Assembly (NCBI GenBank): GCA_034359265.1
Contig: CP136891.1
Coordinates: 51,266,001 to 51,330,000 of the forward strand
Source: Canna indica
Taxonomy: Eukaryota; Streptophyta; Magnoliopsida; Zingiberales; Cannaceae
Direction: 5' to 3'
DNA length: 64,000 nucleotides
Position numbers and translations under genes: made by a program. Positions 31,971-43,952 of this stretch are shown piece after piece; position 1 is the stretch's first letter, and each line of letters begins with the position of its first letter. The notes beneath the pieces were generated by a model. That model saw only the letters and a program-made list of their open reading frames with translations, did no database searches and had not been told where the DNA came from.

Positions 31971-34264
31971 AAATTTCCTAATATAAAAATCTATTTTGGT
32001 GCAGCGCACCGGATCGGGGGTTAGTTGGGTCGAGCCACGGAATCACCTGGAGTAAAAGGTATAACTCGACCCATGAAAAGATGTCTTATTAAAGTCGAGT
32101 TCGACTCATGAGTGCGGATAGAATCGGAGCCCGAATCGGACTCGGATCGTATCGAGTAGAGGCTAAGTCATAAGATGGACAATTGAGTCATTAGTAGATG
32201 AGGGAATATAATCCCTCATCATGAGCCGTGCGACTCATCTTGGAGCCGCACACAACCCGAGCAAGAGGGAAAAGGGAGAGAGAGGGAGAGAGGGGAAATC
32301 ATGTCGGTGTCGAATTCGCATCGACGCTCTAGGAGATCGGAACTCGTCTTCATCGAGGCTTCCTCGGTATCAAATCAAGGTGAGTGCTTAGAATGCTTAC
32401 GAGGGGAGGCGGGTAGCCAACCCTAGTAGTTTGAAATCAGATTCTTTTCGCGCATTTTTCTTGCCGATAGACGCGCCTTCTCGTGTTAGAACTTTAATCG
32501 ATATGTATACCTGCTATTTTATGTTTAAATCAGATCTATTTCATGTTTTTGAGGGCTGGCCGAGTGGAGGAAAAAGGGGAAAGGTCATGCCAAAATTTTC
32601 CCCAATTTCCTCGCTCGTCTAGCGACTCGTGGAACGCCTTATGTTCGATATGATTTAAAGCTTTGGATTTATTCCTATATTGTTGTCGCAACCATGTTTA
32701 CCATCCCTAGGGGACTTGGCCGAGCAGGTTATTACCCTGCTTGAGTCGGTCGAGCATTGGAGAGGGGTGGAAAGTGGGGACTATTCGGATCGATACGTTG
32801 GATCTCACGTTATGTCGTCTTGATCCCTACTTCCATGCTTAGTGTTAGGGTTAATTTGCATTACATGATTACTGTTCATCTTAGTAGTTGATAGCAAATT
32901 TTAAATCTATATTCTCATGAGTATGGTAATGTTCTTGCTAATGCTTATATGGATAGGATTGTTATGGTACATGCTTCAAAGGAAAGGTTTATTTAATTTT
33001 CAGATATTATGCTTAATTGTTGCTATGTTTATTGCATGTTCCTTATCGGTTTATTTAGTGAAATTATCCTCTTTAATTTGGCTTGTACATGAAAATTTAT
33101 GCTCATGATATATTTGATAAGTGGTGTTATTAATAGTAGACCGCGTACTCATCTATATTTAGTACGTTCTAACAACATTAGAAAGAAAGGTATTGGTACC
33201 TTGTTGTGACATTCAACTTAGAAACAAGTGTAATTGCTAGGTTCTACACCTAGGGATAATCAACGAATATCAACATCCAAATAAGGTGACCCGAGGGGGT
33301 TGGGTCAAATATGGACAATGCCCGGAAAGCAAAATATGAAAAAATATGCACAACATGATTTCGATTGTGGTTGAGATAGTCTACTGAGCAGTGTCATTAG
33401 CCGAGCGACTACCACACTACTCTGTATTATTATGGGGTCTTGAGATTGCACCAGCGGGCCCGCTAGGTGTTAGACACGAGCGGCCCACGCTGACGGTAGA
33501 CCCGAGTTGGGTGGGACTAGCTATCCCTAACTTGGAGGATTCATGAGGCTAGTGGCCATCCTAGTCGACGGATCCGAGGGATGATAATTCATAGTTGAGA
33601 CGCCCTTATGGGCTGGTTGTGAATAGGCCGATCGGCCTGGTTTCATAGAGGGAAGAATCAAACTTTCCATATATAATTGAGGCCATTAGGGGCTGAGCTA
33701 CTGAAATGGATAAGGGCCCGAGAGGCCGGTTCATCCATTCTTTCGTCTTGGCAAACTAATCAACTTATGTGGTGTGATCTTATTTTTAATTCCTTATATG
33801 TGTTATTTACCGAGGTTTTAAGTGGAGGTTCAAAAGAACCGCTGACCGAGTTCCTCGTGAACTCATGATTTATTTATTGTTATTTTGCAGAGCCCGACCA
33901 GTGAGGTACAGCTTGGCGGCATGGCGCGCAGGACAGCGGGCGTGGGGGCAGATCTCATAGCTAGCAGTTTGTTAGTCGTAGTCGTGTCTAGTACAGTCAT
34001 GTTTATGCACTGTGTTATTTCTGTAAAACGTTGTGATGTTTCTTGAAAACTTTTGGATGTTATCTTAAAACTTGTGATATTTTCGAACTTGGTTTGATCA
34101 AACTGATTTCAAATAGTTAATAAAGTTGGTATTGTTACTTCTATTTATGAGGGTTGTGATGTTATTCTCGTTATATTTCAGTGTTAGTCAGAGCATATGG
34201 GTAGGCTTCGGGGTACTGACCCGTACCCTGGCCGATCACGCTTACCCTGAGTCGAAGCATGACA
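31959..34264 (+). repeat. G2 3' LTR (2.3 kb)
   Basis: Begins TGTAAGACC after the tract aaggggggaagg and ends gaagcatgaca. A TATA-like atataat lies at 32204 and a purine-rich GAGA tract at 32260-32300. A short ORF block (32900-33110) is not recognised. Part of 33890-33990 matches 12820-12935 in the G1 LTR. Confidence 0.85.
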
Positions 34265-35145
34265 TGGTTTTAGAAATCTAGTTCACTGTTTTTAGATAAT
34301 ATGCTTTTTTCAATTGTTTCATTATCTATACTTTTTCATGCTTGACTTGTTCTTACTAGTTTTAGAAATCTAGTTATTTGGTTACTTGTAATTACTGGTT
34401 TTAGAAATCTAGTTCACTGTTTTGATTATCTATGGTTTTTTCAATTGTTTCATTATCTATACTATTTTATGCTTGACTTGTTCTTACTGGTTTTAGAAAT
34501 TTAGTTATTTGGTTACTTGTGATTACTGGTTTTAGAAATCTAGTTCACTATTTTTAGATAATATGTTTTTTTCAATTGCTTCATTATCTATACTGTTTCA
34601 TGCTTGACTTGTTCTTACTGGTTTTAGAAATCTAGTTATTTGGTTACTTGTCATTATTGGTTTTAGAAATCTAGTTCACTGTTTTTATTATCTATGGTTT
34701 TTTCAATTGTTTCATTATTTATACTGTTTCATGCTTGACTTGTTCTTACTAGTTTTAGAAATCTAGTTATTTGGTTACTTGTGATTACTGGTTTTGGAAA
34801 TCTAGTTCACTATTTTTATTATCTATGGTTTTTTCAATTGTTTCATTATCTATACTGTTTCATGCTTGACTTGTTCTTACTGGTTTTAGAAATCTAGTTA
34901 TTTGGTTACTTGTGATTACTAGTTTTAGAAATCTAGTTCACTATTTTTAGATAATATGGTTTTTTCAATTGTTTCATTATCTATACTGTTTCATGCTTGA
35001 CTTGTTCTTACTGGTTTTAGAAATCTAGTTCTTTGGTTACTTGTCATTTCTGGTCTTAGAAATCTAGTTCACTATTTCTATTATCTATGGTTTTTTAATC
35101 AATTGTTTCATTATCTATACTGTTTCATGCTTGACTGTATATTGT
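34265..35145 (+). repeat. 131-bp tandem repeat, seven copies
   Basis: Units start at 34265, 34396, 34527, 34658, 34789, 34920 and 35051, exactly 131 bp apart; the last is partial. Each unit starts tggttttagaaatctagtt and holds a second, shorter copy of that block about 92 bp in. The array begins at the first base after the G2 LTR. Confidence 0.95.
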
Positions 35146-35334
35146 TGCTTGATCTTCTAATGGATTGCTTCATTTTTGTTATAGTAATATATGTTGCTTC
35201 ACTTCATTTATATTGCTTACTGTTTGATATCCTGCATGATGTTGCTTATGGTTAGTATATTTATGTAACTGTTTATATGTTGCTTATGGTTAGCTTACAA
35301 ATATATTTTCAAGTAGATATAATAAGTTGAACAT

Positions 35335-36280
35335 ATGGGTGGCCATCGAAATCCAAGGGAAAAGCCGGAGTTCTGGCCAAAGAATGCCACTGAAGAATTT
35401 TTGTACTTATTGCATAATAGACAAGCTGAATTAGGCAATCTCAATTTTGATAAGACTGTATGGGAAGATATTAGTAAAAAATTGGAGGAGAAGTGTGGGA
35501 CTAATTACAGGGTGGAGAAATGTAAGTCCAAAAAAACACGACTTCTTCGTTTATATAAGCATTTCGAAGAGTTGATTAACCACACTGGCGTCACATGGAA
35601 TCCTGACACGGAAAAGATTGATGCCGATGAAACAGTGTGGAACTCATCGGTATGTTGTTTTGTATTTAATCAACGGGGTTAAGTTAGTTGGTTTTAGAAA
35701 AAAAAAATCGTGTGAAGAAAGGAACGACAAAAAGTTACTTCAAACCCTTTAAGAATGGGCCACCACCACACTATAATTTAATGGAATTAATATTTCAAAA
35801 TCAATCCGCAACAGGTGGGATGGCCCGATCATCAACACAACCTCCATTGAATTCGGATGAAGAGAGTATGTTAGAGATGGAATATTTGGATCCGGATGTA
35901 CGTGGGAAGGAGCCCTTAGTGGAGGAAGATGATGATAGTGTTGAGGAGGTAGATAGACGTCCATCTATTTTCTCACGCGGCAATAAAAGAGGTAAATCAT
36001 CGGTGAGATCAACTGTAGAACGGGCGAAGAAAAAGTTGTATGAACTTATTTCAAATCACTATGCAGCCCGTCGAAGTGATGTAGCTTCAGCGTACACATC
36101 ACCCCCGGATCCATATAACATCCCAAATTGTGTTGGACGCATTACTAGTGTGGAAGGGCTACCTGAAGCTCACTTGTTTAAAACAATGACTTAATTGGTT
36201 GAGCACCCAGATGCTCGACCACTTGTTATGTCATTGAATGACGAATAGCTCAAGAAATGGATGCAAAGTTTACATGGGTG
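35335..36280 (+). pseudogene. Harbinger ORF1, Myb/SANT-like DNA-binding protein
   Basis: The ATG at 35335 is followed by a Myb/SANT-like domain (FLYLLHNRQAELG, VWEDISKKLEEKCG, YRVEKCKSKKTRLLRLYKHFEEL, TWNPDTEKIDADETVW). A possible short intron (35650-35697, gtatg...ttttag) or a frameshift separates it from the second part (NGPPHYNLMELIFQNQSATG, then an acidic Ser-rich stretch and a basic tail). TAA at 36192 and TAG at 36246 break the end. In this superfamily ORF1 binds the termini and assists the transposase. Confidence 0.75.
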
Positions 36281-36456
36281 ACACGCTATTTTATTTTTTA
36301 TGATGTCGGATTGAACTATGTGTGTAACAATACTTTATTTTATTTCTTTTCATGCTCTGGTTATGAACTGAACTGAACAATTTATTTCTAGTTTGTTTAA
36401 TTTAATGCGTTATGTTTCCATGCATTATGTTTTACTTATTTTTTAATTATCGTAGA

Positions 36457-37856
36457 ATGAGTCATTAACCTCCACATACATCTTATAGCGATGAAGAAAT
36501 TTTCGATGACTTGGTATTATTACTCATGTTGGATATATTGGATAAGTTGGATGAATTAGAAAACACAACCATAAGAAGAACAATGCGCACTTCAATTTTG
36601 AGAGGTGCGGACTATGTGCAGGAGTTAATACATAGTCTTGTACGATGCTACGAGAACTTGCGTATAGAGCCAAGTCTATTTCTTAGATTATTCACCGATT
36701 TTAGGAGACTTGACTTAGAAGACAAAAATATATTTGTGGAGGAAGCAGTTGCAATGTTCTTATATACACTTTGTCATAATGAACGAGTGAGAGTGGTTGC
36801 GGAGCGCTATCAACAGTTCACTCAAACGTGTCACAAGTGGTTCAAGTTGACACTTGCAGCGGTTCTTAGGTTGGGGACAAAAATTATCAAACCCCGAGAA
36901 CCTCGAACTGTTCAACCTGAAATTGAAGGGCATCGTAGGTGGTTCCCTTATTTTAAGGTAAAATCATTTCCTAGTCCTTATGTATAATTGCATAGGGGTT
37001 GTCTAACATTTGAAAAATCCTTTTGTAGAATTGCATAGGGGCGATAGACGGGACACATATCTCGGCATTTGTTCCCGCAAATAAGGCATCTCTATATCGG
37101 GGCCGTAAGGGAACCACTACACAAAATGTAATGGCAGCATGCGCTCACAACATGCTATTCACCTACGTAAAGAGTGGTTGGGAGGGAAGCGTGAATGACG
37201 CGCGTATTTTCAGCCACACTATTTATTCTCCCAACTCAGATTTTCCTATACCAATAGGAGGTAAATTTAACTCAACATAATCACTTCCTTAGTGTTGATT
37301 TAGTTTTAATAGAAATTTTTCTTTCAGACTTTTAGATGAATTCTACATGGTTGATGCGGGATAACCGAATGTATCTGGAGTTTTGGCACCTTGTCGTGGT
37401 GAAAGGTACCATAGATCAGATTATCGTAGGCGATGCCCCTCAACAAAAAGAGAATTGTTCAACCAACGACATTCCTCCATTCGGAACGTAATCGAACGAT
37501 GCTTTGGACTACTAAAAGCACTTTTTTCGATATTAAAGATGATGTTAAATTACCCGCTAGCAAGATAAAATAATATCGTATTGGCGTGTTGTACAATTCA
37601 TAACTTCATTATTAAATATCGTAATTCGGATGAATTAATCGATATTTGGAACAATGAAGAAGTTATTATTGATGATGAAGAACAATCTTCACCCCCTATT
37701 GAATCATCAGTAGGTGAATCTTCTTCAACTCAAAATGTTATGCATGACATTCGGGAAGGGATTGCAAATCAGCTTTGGGCACATCAATGTTCATTGCCCT
37801 TCCATATTTTAATTAGGTTTAAACATGTAATAGAATTCTATGTCTTGGACTTGTAA
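36457..37856 (+). pseudogene. Harbinger DDE transposase, three exons, broken
   Basis: The ATG at 36457 has a TAA at its fourth codon. Exon 1 holds the helix-turn-helix region (ILRGADYVQELIHS, EAVAMFLYTLCHNE). A good intron (gtaaaa 36958 to tttgtag 37028) leads to exon 2 with CIGAIDGTHISAFVP (first Asp) and GSVNDARIF (second Asp). A second intron (about 37260-37327) leads to exon 3 with MVDAG then a stop where Tyr is expected, and RHSSIRNVIERCFGLLKA (catalytic Glu). Another TAA is near 37566. The DDE triad is preserved, so inactivation is by nonsense changes. This is the DDE_4-type nuclease of PIF/Harbinger elements. Confidence 0.88.
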
Positions 37857-37935
37857 TAGACATAATTGCTACTTAGATTTATTTTTGATAGTGTATGTTA
37901 CCAACAATATACTAATTTTAGTTTCATTAAATAGT

Positions 37936-38325
37936 ATGACAGCTTCTTCATCTCGAATAAGCGAAACGTATTTGAGATATCAAAACAGAGAATGTTTTTG
38001 CGGTTTGCAAGCTGCGGTCAGGATAAATGAAAGTGAGAAAAATCCTGACCGATTATATGCGGCTTGCATAAATAGAGGCAAAATTGACATTCCCAGTTGT
38101 CAATTCTTCTGATGGATCACTCTCATTGCAACAACAATACACGATGAGGAAGAAGAAGTGAACCAAAGAAGTAGGGACCTCTTTTCACTTGAGGCAAAAA
38201 TGGACAAGCTCCTTGACATGGGTTGCAAGGGGTTGATAGTACTTATTTTCATTGCAATTGTTTTTTGTTTAAATAGGTTAGATAACAATAATGGTGTAAA
38301 CCTAAATACTTTATTTGACTACTAA
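37936..38325 (+). pseudogene. GRF-type zinc-finger protein with coiled coil and membrane segment
   Basis: The ATG at 37936 opens CFCGLQAAVRINESEKNPDR...CINRGKIDIPSCQFF, a GRF zinc finger (CxC...C...C). The TGA at 38110 falls where the family continues FFxW; the same frame then reads WIT, an acidic/coiled stretch and a hydrophobic helix (GLIVLIFIAIVFCLN, about 38226-38270). GRF fingers bind single-stranded DNA in other proteins. Small plant GRF proteins with a C-terminal membrane helix are common around transposons but their role is unknown. Confidence 0.65.
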
Positions 38326-39902
38326 TGTAATTTGACTACTTTATCTTATTATTGGATTAACTTTAGTTTTATATCGGCGGGGAATTGGAGGCGATAACCA
38401 ATCAATGGTTATATGCACTTTCCTCCTAAGGTCGTAAAGCAATGTTGCCCATTATCAGTTATGGTTTTATATAAATGCGTTGTTGTGCTTATATATTTCA
38501 TTGTTTGGTTGTGCTTATTTAAATGCGTGGTTGTACTTATATTTCATTGTTTGGTTGTGCTTATATAAATGAGTTGTTGATTTTATACTTTGGTTGTTTT
38601 AAGATAATGGGCAAACTTTATTTTGGTGGACTATGAATTAGAGGTGATCACCATCTAATGGTGATACGCATTTTACTTCATTGTCCAACATTCATAAGAT
38701 GGATTTTTTACCGTCATGATTGATGTCGGGAGGATTGTTGATGGACAAGGTAAAAAATCAAACATAGTTGATTTTTTCATCCTATTCCATCAACGATCCT
38801 CACTGACAACAATATTGTTGATGGTGCATGGCTGTTGTGTTCTAAATTAGCTGGTGTAACTGATGTTGCTTCTGCGGTGTAATTTATGTTGCTTATGTAG
38901 AAGCTCAATTAATGGTGGACTATGTGGTGTAATTGTTGGGTTGTAACTATTATATAAGTGTTGCAGTGTAACTACTATATATATATGCACAATATATATT
39001 CTGTGATTGAATTTAATATAAATGTAACTATGGCTATATTCTATCTAATTGTTCTGTGAGACGATACTGTGTCGATGTTCTGAATTGAAGCTACTTTGTA
39101 TAGCTACTAAATGTTCTGAATTGAAGGTATTACTGTGTTGGTTGATATATTAAATTATATGTCAAATATGAAACGACGATGTGCCATACGATAACGTATG
39201 AAACGACGATATTCCAAAACATAACCTATCAAAGGACGATAATCATCGGTGAGTGTATGAAAAAAAAAAAGAAAACACATGTATGAACAAATATATATAT
39301 ATTTACCTTTACTCAACATTATGTTTATGACTTATATTACACTTAATTTATTTATGACTTATTCTATATACATACCATAATAATTTGGACATGGACTTAT
39401 ATTGGAATGATAACATATTCATAGAATACATATCATATATTATTTAAGTCATTAATAAATATTTTTTATCCTCGTGTTCAATTTATATCTGCTAATTCAT
39501 AATTTTTTTATTTATTAATAGTTATTAATAATTAGTAAATAAGATTGAAATAAAATTATTATATTTATTTGGTAAAATATTTTTAAACTCAAATAGTTAT
39601 AATAAATAAGGTTAGTAGTACTTAATAACAATTAATTTAATATTTATTCATAAATAAAATAATATAAATTCTAAAATTGAAACTGAGTCTATTTTTGATA
39701 AACAAACACAATTTCAATTTTCGTCCCGAAAACTATCACTGAAATCAACACAGAACAAATATATTTTCGCTGGTTTCATTTCGCCAAACAAACGCATTTT
39801 CACCAAACAAAAAAATCGAAACCAAAATTCCGAAACTCGAAAATCTATTTCGATTTTCACGAAACGAAAAGTCGAAAAATATTTTCGCAAACATACGCGG
39901 CC
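38326..39902 (+). other. Harbinger 3' non-coding region with foldbacks
   Basis: No ORF. Contains an imperfect ~300-bp foldback (38383-38690), a tight hairpin (38725-38807), an AT-rich stretch (39140-39660) and the CGAAA-rich subterminal region next to the right end. Confidence 0.6.
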
Positions 39903-39905
39903 TTA

Positions 39906-40802
39906 GCCATTCGGACTTAATATTATTTGAGGGTTTCTTTATGCAATTATAATTTATCTAAGCAATCAACAATTGAAGCAAGAGCTACAAATAAAAGCAT
40001 AGAGGAAATAAGAATGATTGTGGATGTTCTAAGGGTTCCATCCGAGCCACCAGGCGAACCAAGGCCATCATCCTAGGGTTTATAGGGAGCTCCGTCTCGC
40101 CAAGGCTCTGCCCAAAACCACCTTGTAGGTTGCTAGTTCTATCAGTGCCTTCCCGGGGTTCAAGCCATCATCAACATGGCGACGAACACCTCCTCTCCGT
40201 GCGCACACCTAAATGGGGCAATAAATGTGCTCGTCGTGAATCTGCCCCTAAACTTTTAGTTTTACAAAACTAAAAGAAGAAGACCCTAAACAACCCTTAG
40301 GGAAAGGTTTAAGGAGAGGGAGAAGTGAATTACAATCAGAATTCTCAAGAGGAAGGCGGGGGTACATAGGCCCTATTTTCAAATTACAATGTTGAAATTT
40401 CATAAACTTACAAGCAATCATCACAACCAAGTTTTACATACAGCCACATGCACATAGGGCTCGTCCATAATCACCCTTTCATGCATCTTAACAATTAAGA
40501 AAAGGAAAGTAAAAACGGAATTCGAAAACACGCTAATCGGGTTACGTTTCCACCCAGAACGGTCTAAACAAGACATGCTGAAAATTTCGATTTTCGTGGT
40601 TGTTCAACCATGAACACATGGGGATCTTGAATTCGAAATCTATCCAAGACAAGTTTGGACAGTAGGCTACCACCCAGATTCATCGCATGAACAATGATTC
40701 AAGAACCCCCGAAAACAAAAACTGAGCAACCTGACGTTTAGGGAGCAAATAGTTCGTAAACACAACAATAATGCGTAATAAAAATTCCATAAAACTGCTA
40801 AA
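39906..40802 (-). other. Leader of the outer copia element, distal part
   Basis: No long ORF on either strand. It lies between the Harbinger right flank and the primer-binding site. Confidence 0.5.
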
Positions 40803-40818
40803 GGTGGCTCTGATACCA
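40803..40818 (-). other. Primer-binding site of the outer copia element
   Basis: The plus strand shows ggtggctctgatacca, the reverse complement of TGGTATCAGAGCCACC, which fits initiator tRNA-Met. It fixes the element's orientation and places its 5' LTR to the right. Confidence 0.9.
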
Positions 40819-40822
40819 CTAT

Positions 40823-43238
40823 TGGGATGTGATTTGAAAAACGCAGTGAAAATAGCAATTTAAAAAATCAAATCATCCCAAAACAATGATCTACTTTAGC
40901 AATATTTAAGGAATTCAATCAACGAGTAGAATGAGAAGATATACCTTATACCATGATTGGTATGGCTGCTCCTATCCCCATTTCAAGATGCACACGTCCT
41001 CCAATGAATGTCCACACCAAGCACCTCGCAACAAAGGGGAAGCGAACATCAGGACTCAAAGTGGCTCAACGGAGAGGCTATCTCAACCCCGAATCGCACC
41101 AATGCGAAGCCGACCCTTCCACCAAGAACCGAGCTCCAAAAAGGGAGGAAGAGGGGATGAGAAAACCACGAAACAAGAGGGTAGATAAAGGAATACCTCG
41201 TTGTCCTTCTTGGACTCCTCCAAGAAGATGAAGTAGGTGGCACACCCAAGTAGAAGACACCTTCAATTCGACTTCACAAAAACTTGGGGAAGGAGAAAGA
41301 AGATGGCCGGCCACTAAGGGAGAGGAGGAGGGATTCTTTGGAACTTAACTTTTCCACTCAAGAACCCTCTCAAGTATCAAGCTCTTAATGTTTTCCAAGA
41401 TCAAAAACTAATTAACTTTCATCACCCCTGAAGGAGGTTCGACCACCAATTTATAGGGGGCATGGGCGGCTACAAGAGTAGACCCAACCCCCCTTACAAA
41501 ACTCCCCCAGGGTTTGCCTCCAAAAAATATTTTATATTTAATGGCTTCATAATTAATTTGAAATTAATTAAATCTAATTAAATATAAACTTTAATTTATC
41601 GCCATAAATTAAGAGCCTATTAACAAGAATGATAATTATCTAAATAAACCAATCCCCTAAACAATAGGAAGGAGGTTTATCTAAATAATTTGATTTCCTA
41701 TTAATTAATAGAATTATGATTTATCCTCATAAATCATATATCTACTAATCTTATGATTTATCTCCATAAATCAAATTCTTATTAATTATAATTTATCCAA
41801 ATAAATTAATTCCTAATTTATTGGTTAGGCTCATGGTTAGAAACTAATTTTCCCACCATGTATATTTGATTTGAAATCAAATTATATTTAATTCATAATT
41901 AAATACTATCCCCGTCAAGTGGTTAATTAAATATTTAATTCAAAATTAAATTTAATCAACCACATAAAATATTATTACGTGCCAATCCCTACAACTTAGG
42001 GATGCTCTACAAATTAGGGTTACCGAGGAACTCCTTCCTCGTGCATTCGTTCCTATAGGAAATACCTTTCCTATTATGTCCGTAAATGAGATACGTGATC
42101 GAGTTGCAGTATGTCCATGCTAGTAGACATATAGTTCCGCATTCGAACTCTATCTCATAAAATCCGTTACAAGGTTAGCTTATTGTGTGTGACCCATTGG
42201 ACCCCACACTAAGCCAGCAATGAGTTGTGCATAACGAAGAGTCAGATCTGATAGAATGACTTCTATTCGAATCTTACGAGCATCCACTAATCCCCTTTAG
42301 TGTGGTCGTGAGGGACTCCACTCATAAGTCAAGATTGACATCTAGTCACGTGTCATGACTACCCAGATAGTGTGAGGTTCAATCTACAGGGATCGAACGC
42401 CCTTCGGTGATTAGTTACCATGCAACTAAATCTCCCAGTTATAGTGTCCCAAAGTTGGATAGGGTACACAAGAAGTGTCAAATCCTAATACCGATTCATG
42501 TGTATTCCACCCGTCAAGATGTCATCTCAATAATGAAACATCAGAAACATCTTACTCTCATTCATGTCTACTATGACCAGAGATTCCTGAGTCGACACTT
42601 GCAGGGACACAAAGTATATTATCTCCTCTCACTAGGAGTAACCGATTCCATGTTGGTTGCTCACCCTCCATGAATGCTTCCCCATGTTCACTAATACCTG
42701 GCACATGACGCTGAGGGCCACGTAGGGATAGAACCAAAGCCATGGGTCGTCACTCACAAGGTAACCATGACAACCTCAGGTCCAAGAACTGCTTGCACCT
42801 ACTATCACCCGAGAAACATTCTATTGACACTCATGTAATGATTTCATTTTTTTTCCTCGTGCAGGTCCATTTAGTGAACTCATTCCATAATGAGCACTTG
42901 CACTTGTACATTAATGACAGCTCATAGGTAATTATGAGATCAACTACCCCTTATAGTATAGGGCATGTACCAAGTGCACTAGTCTATCCGGAATCACCGA
43001 TCCCCTAATTGGTGATCCTACGACTAGGAACATTTAGAATAGATGCACCTGGATTCCAAGTCTCATTGGCATGATCTCATCATGGCCTCGGATTCATTTG
43101 TCTGGGTTGGGGTTCATCATATTCTTTATGAATAAAGATGCAGCATATGATGAAAAGGTTGCCTCATTAAGTTGATTGCCCTTGAATAGTCCCTAAACAC
43201 ATCGACATGTGATTGGCTCAAGGGCACTATTCCTTTCA
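40823..43238 (-). repeat. 5' LTR of the outer copia element
   Basis: Plus-strand ends TGGGATG and CCTTTCA give a minus-strand TG...CA LTR of 2416 bp. A minus-strand TATA box (ctataaatt, about 41450) precedes a transcribed leader; 41520-41970 is very AT-rich. The left end is secure from the primer site. The right end is chosen from the terminal CA and is less certain. Confidence 0.65.
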
Positions 43239-43952
43239 CTAACGTCTCACATAAGCCTCACAACCCCAAATTTTGAAGAAAGACAAATTGGGACACTTCC
43301 CAGTCCATATCTCATATGTAGTCTTCTGAACCGGACAAGCAACAAAAAAAATTTACGCAGTGGAAATATAAAACTGATCCCCTACCCAAGCGAGCATATG
43401 AGTTAAATCAATAGTAGGTTCAAGATTTATACCTTCGAAGACCGAATTCGTCTTTTTCTCCACAAGTCGAAGAACACGATTTTGCTCCGGATCCAAGGTG
43501 CTGCCAACGATGAACACCCTCTACGGTTAGCACACAAGTGAACATGATGAACTTGGCGGCTTCCGAGTGGTAGCTCGACTGTATTGGAACTCCTTCAGTC
43601 CTTCTGATATGCTTGAGGATGGAACTCCTTCCGAGCTTTCCTCTCTCTCTCTTGGGTGGAGGTCGGCTGCCATAAAGGGAGATTGGCTTCCTTTCACAAT
43701 GAGGTCAGTAACCTACAGGAGTTGATCATCTACCCATCTAAACCATAGATGGGTATTTATAGACGCATCAAGAATATTGATCGCGTCTTCTCAACCGTCG
43801 ATCAATTTGGTTTATATTTGGAATTATAAAACTCCTTTTTATAGCTGAATATAATGTTTCCCTAATAACAATTATTAAGGTCAAATTACCTTAATTTGAT
43901 ATTCCAATTTTAAATATGCTTTGATATCGTATATTAAAGATACAAAGCATAT
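43239..43952 (-). repeat. Second copia-LTR-like segment
   Basis: The stretch from about 43345 (acgcagtggaaata) resembles the start of the neighbouring LTR (acgcagtgaaaata at 40840) and has a comparable minus-strand leader and TATA (tatttatagacgc, 43755). It is probably a truncated related LTR, continuing after 44658. Confidence 0.45.

Larger units (their letters stand above)
30498..34264 (+). mobile_element. Gypsy element G2, 3' part only, inside the Harbinger element
   Basis: Begins abruptly in the integrase N-terminus and runs through the chromodomain and a complete 3' LTR. The left junction near 30498 has no LTR, so the 5' LTR, gag, protease and RT were deleted. It is related to but distinct from G1. 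Confidence 0.88.
30235..39902 (+). mobile_element. PIF/Harbinger DNA transposon with TSD TTA, inactivated
   Basis: Left end GGGTCTGTTTGTT at 30235 preceded by TTA; right end ...AACATACGCGGCC at 39902 followed by TTA. The termini are related but imperfect (reverse complement of the right end GGCCGCGTATGTTTG), and both subterminal regions are rich in TTTTCG/CGAAA. A Myb/SANT-like ORF1, a DDE transposase and a GRF zinc-finger ORF lie at 35335-38330. A gypsy fragment (30498-34264) sits in the 5' part. TTA duplications and the two-gene layout are typical of this superfamily; the exact TIR pairing is the weaker part. Confidence 0.75.

Noticed and set aside
40931..41314. Overlapping ORFs on both strands around 41000-41300
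   Set aside because: They lie in the copia LTR leader and show no domain; the opposite-strand frames overlap fully, suggesting chance.
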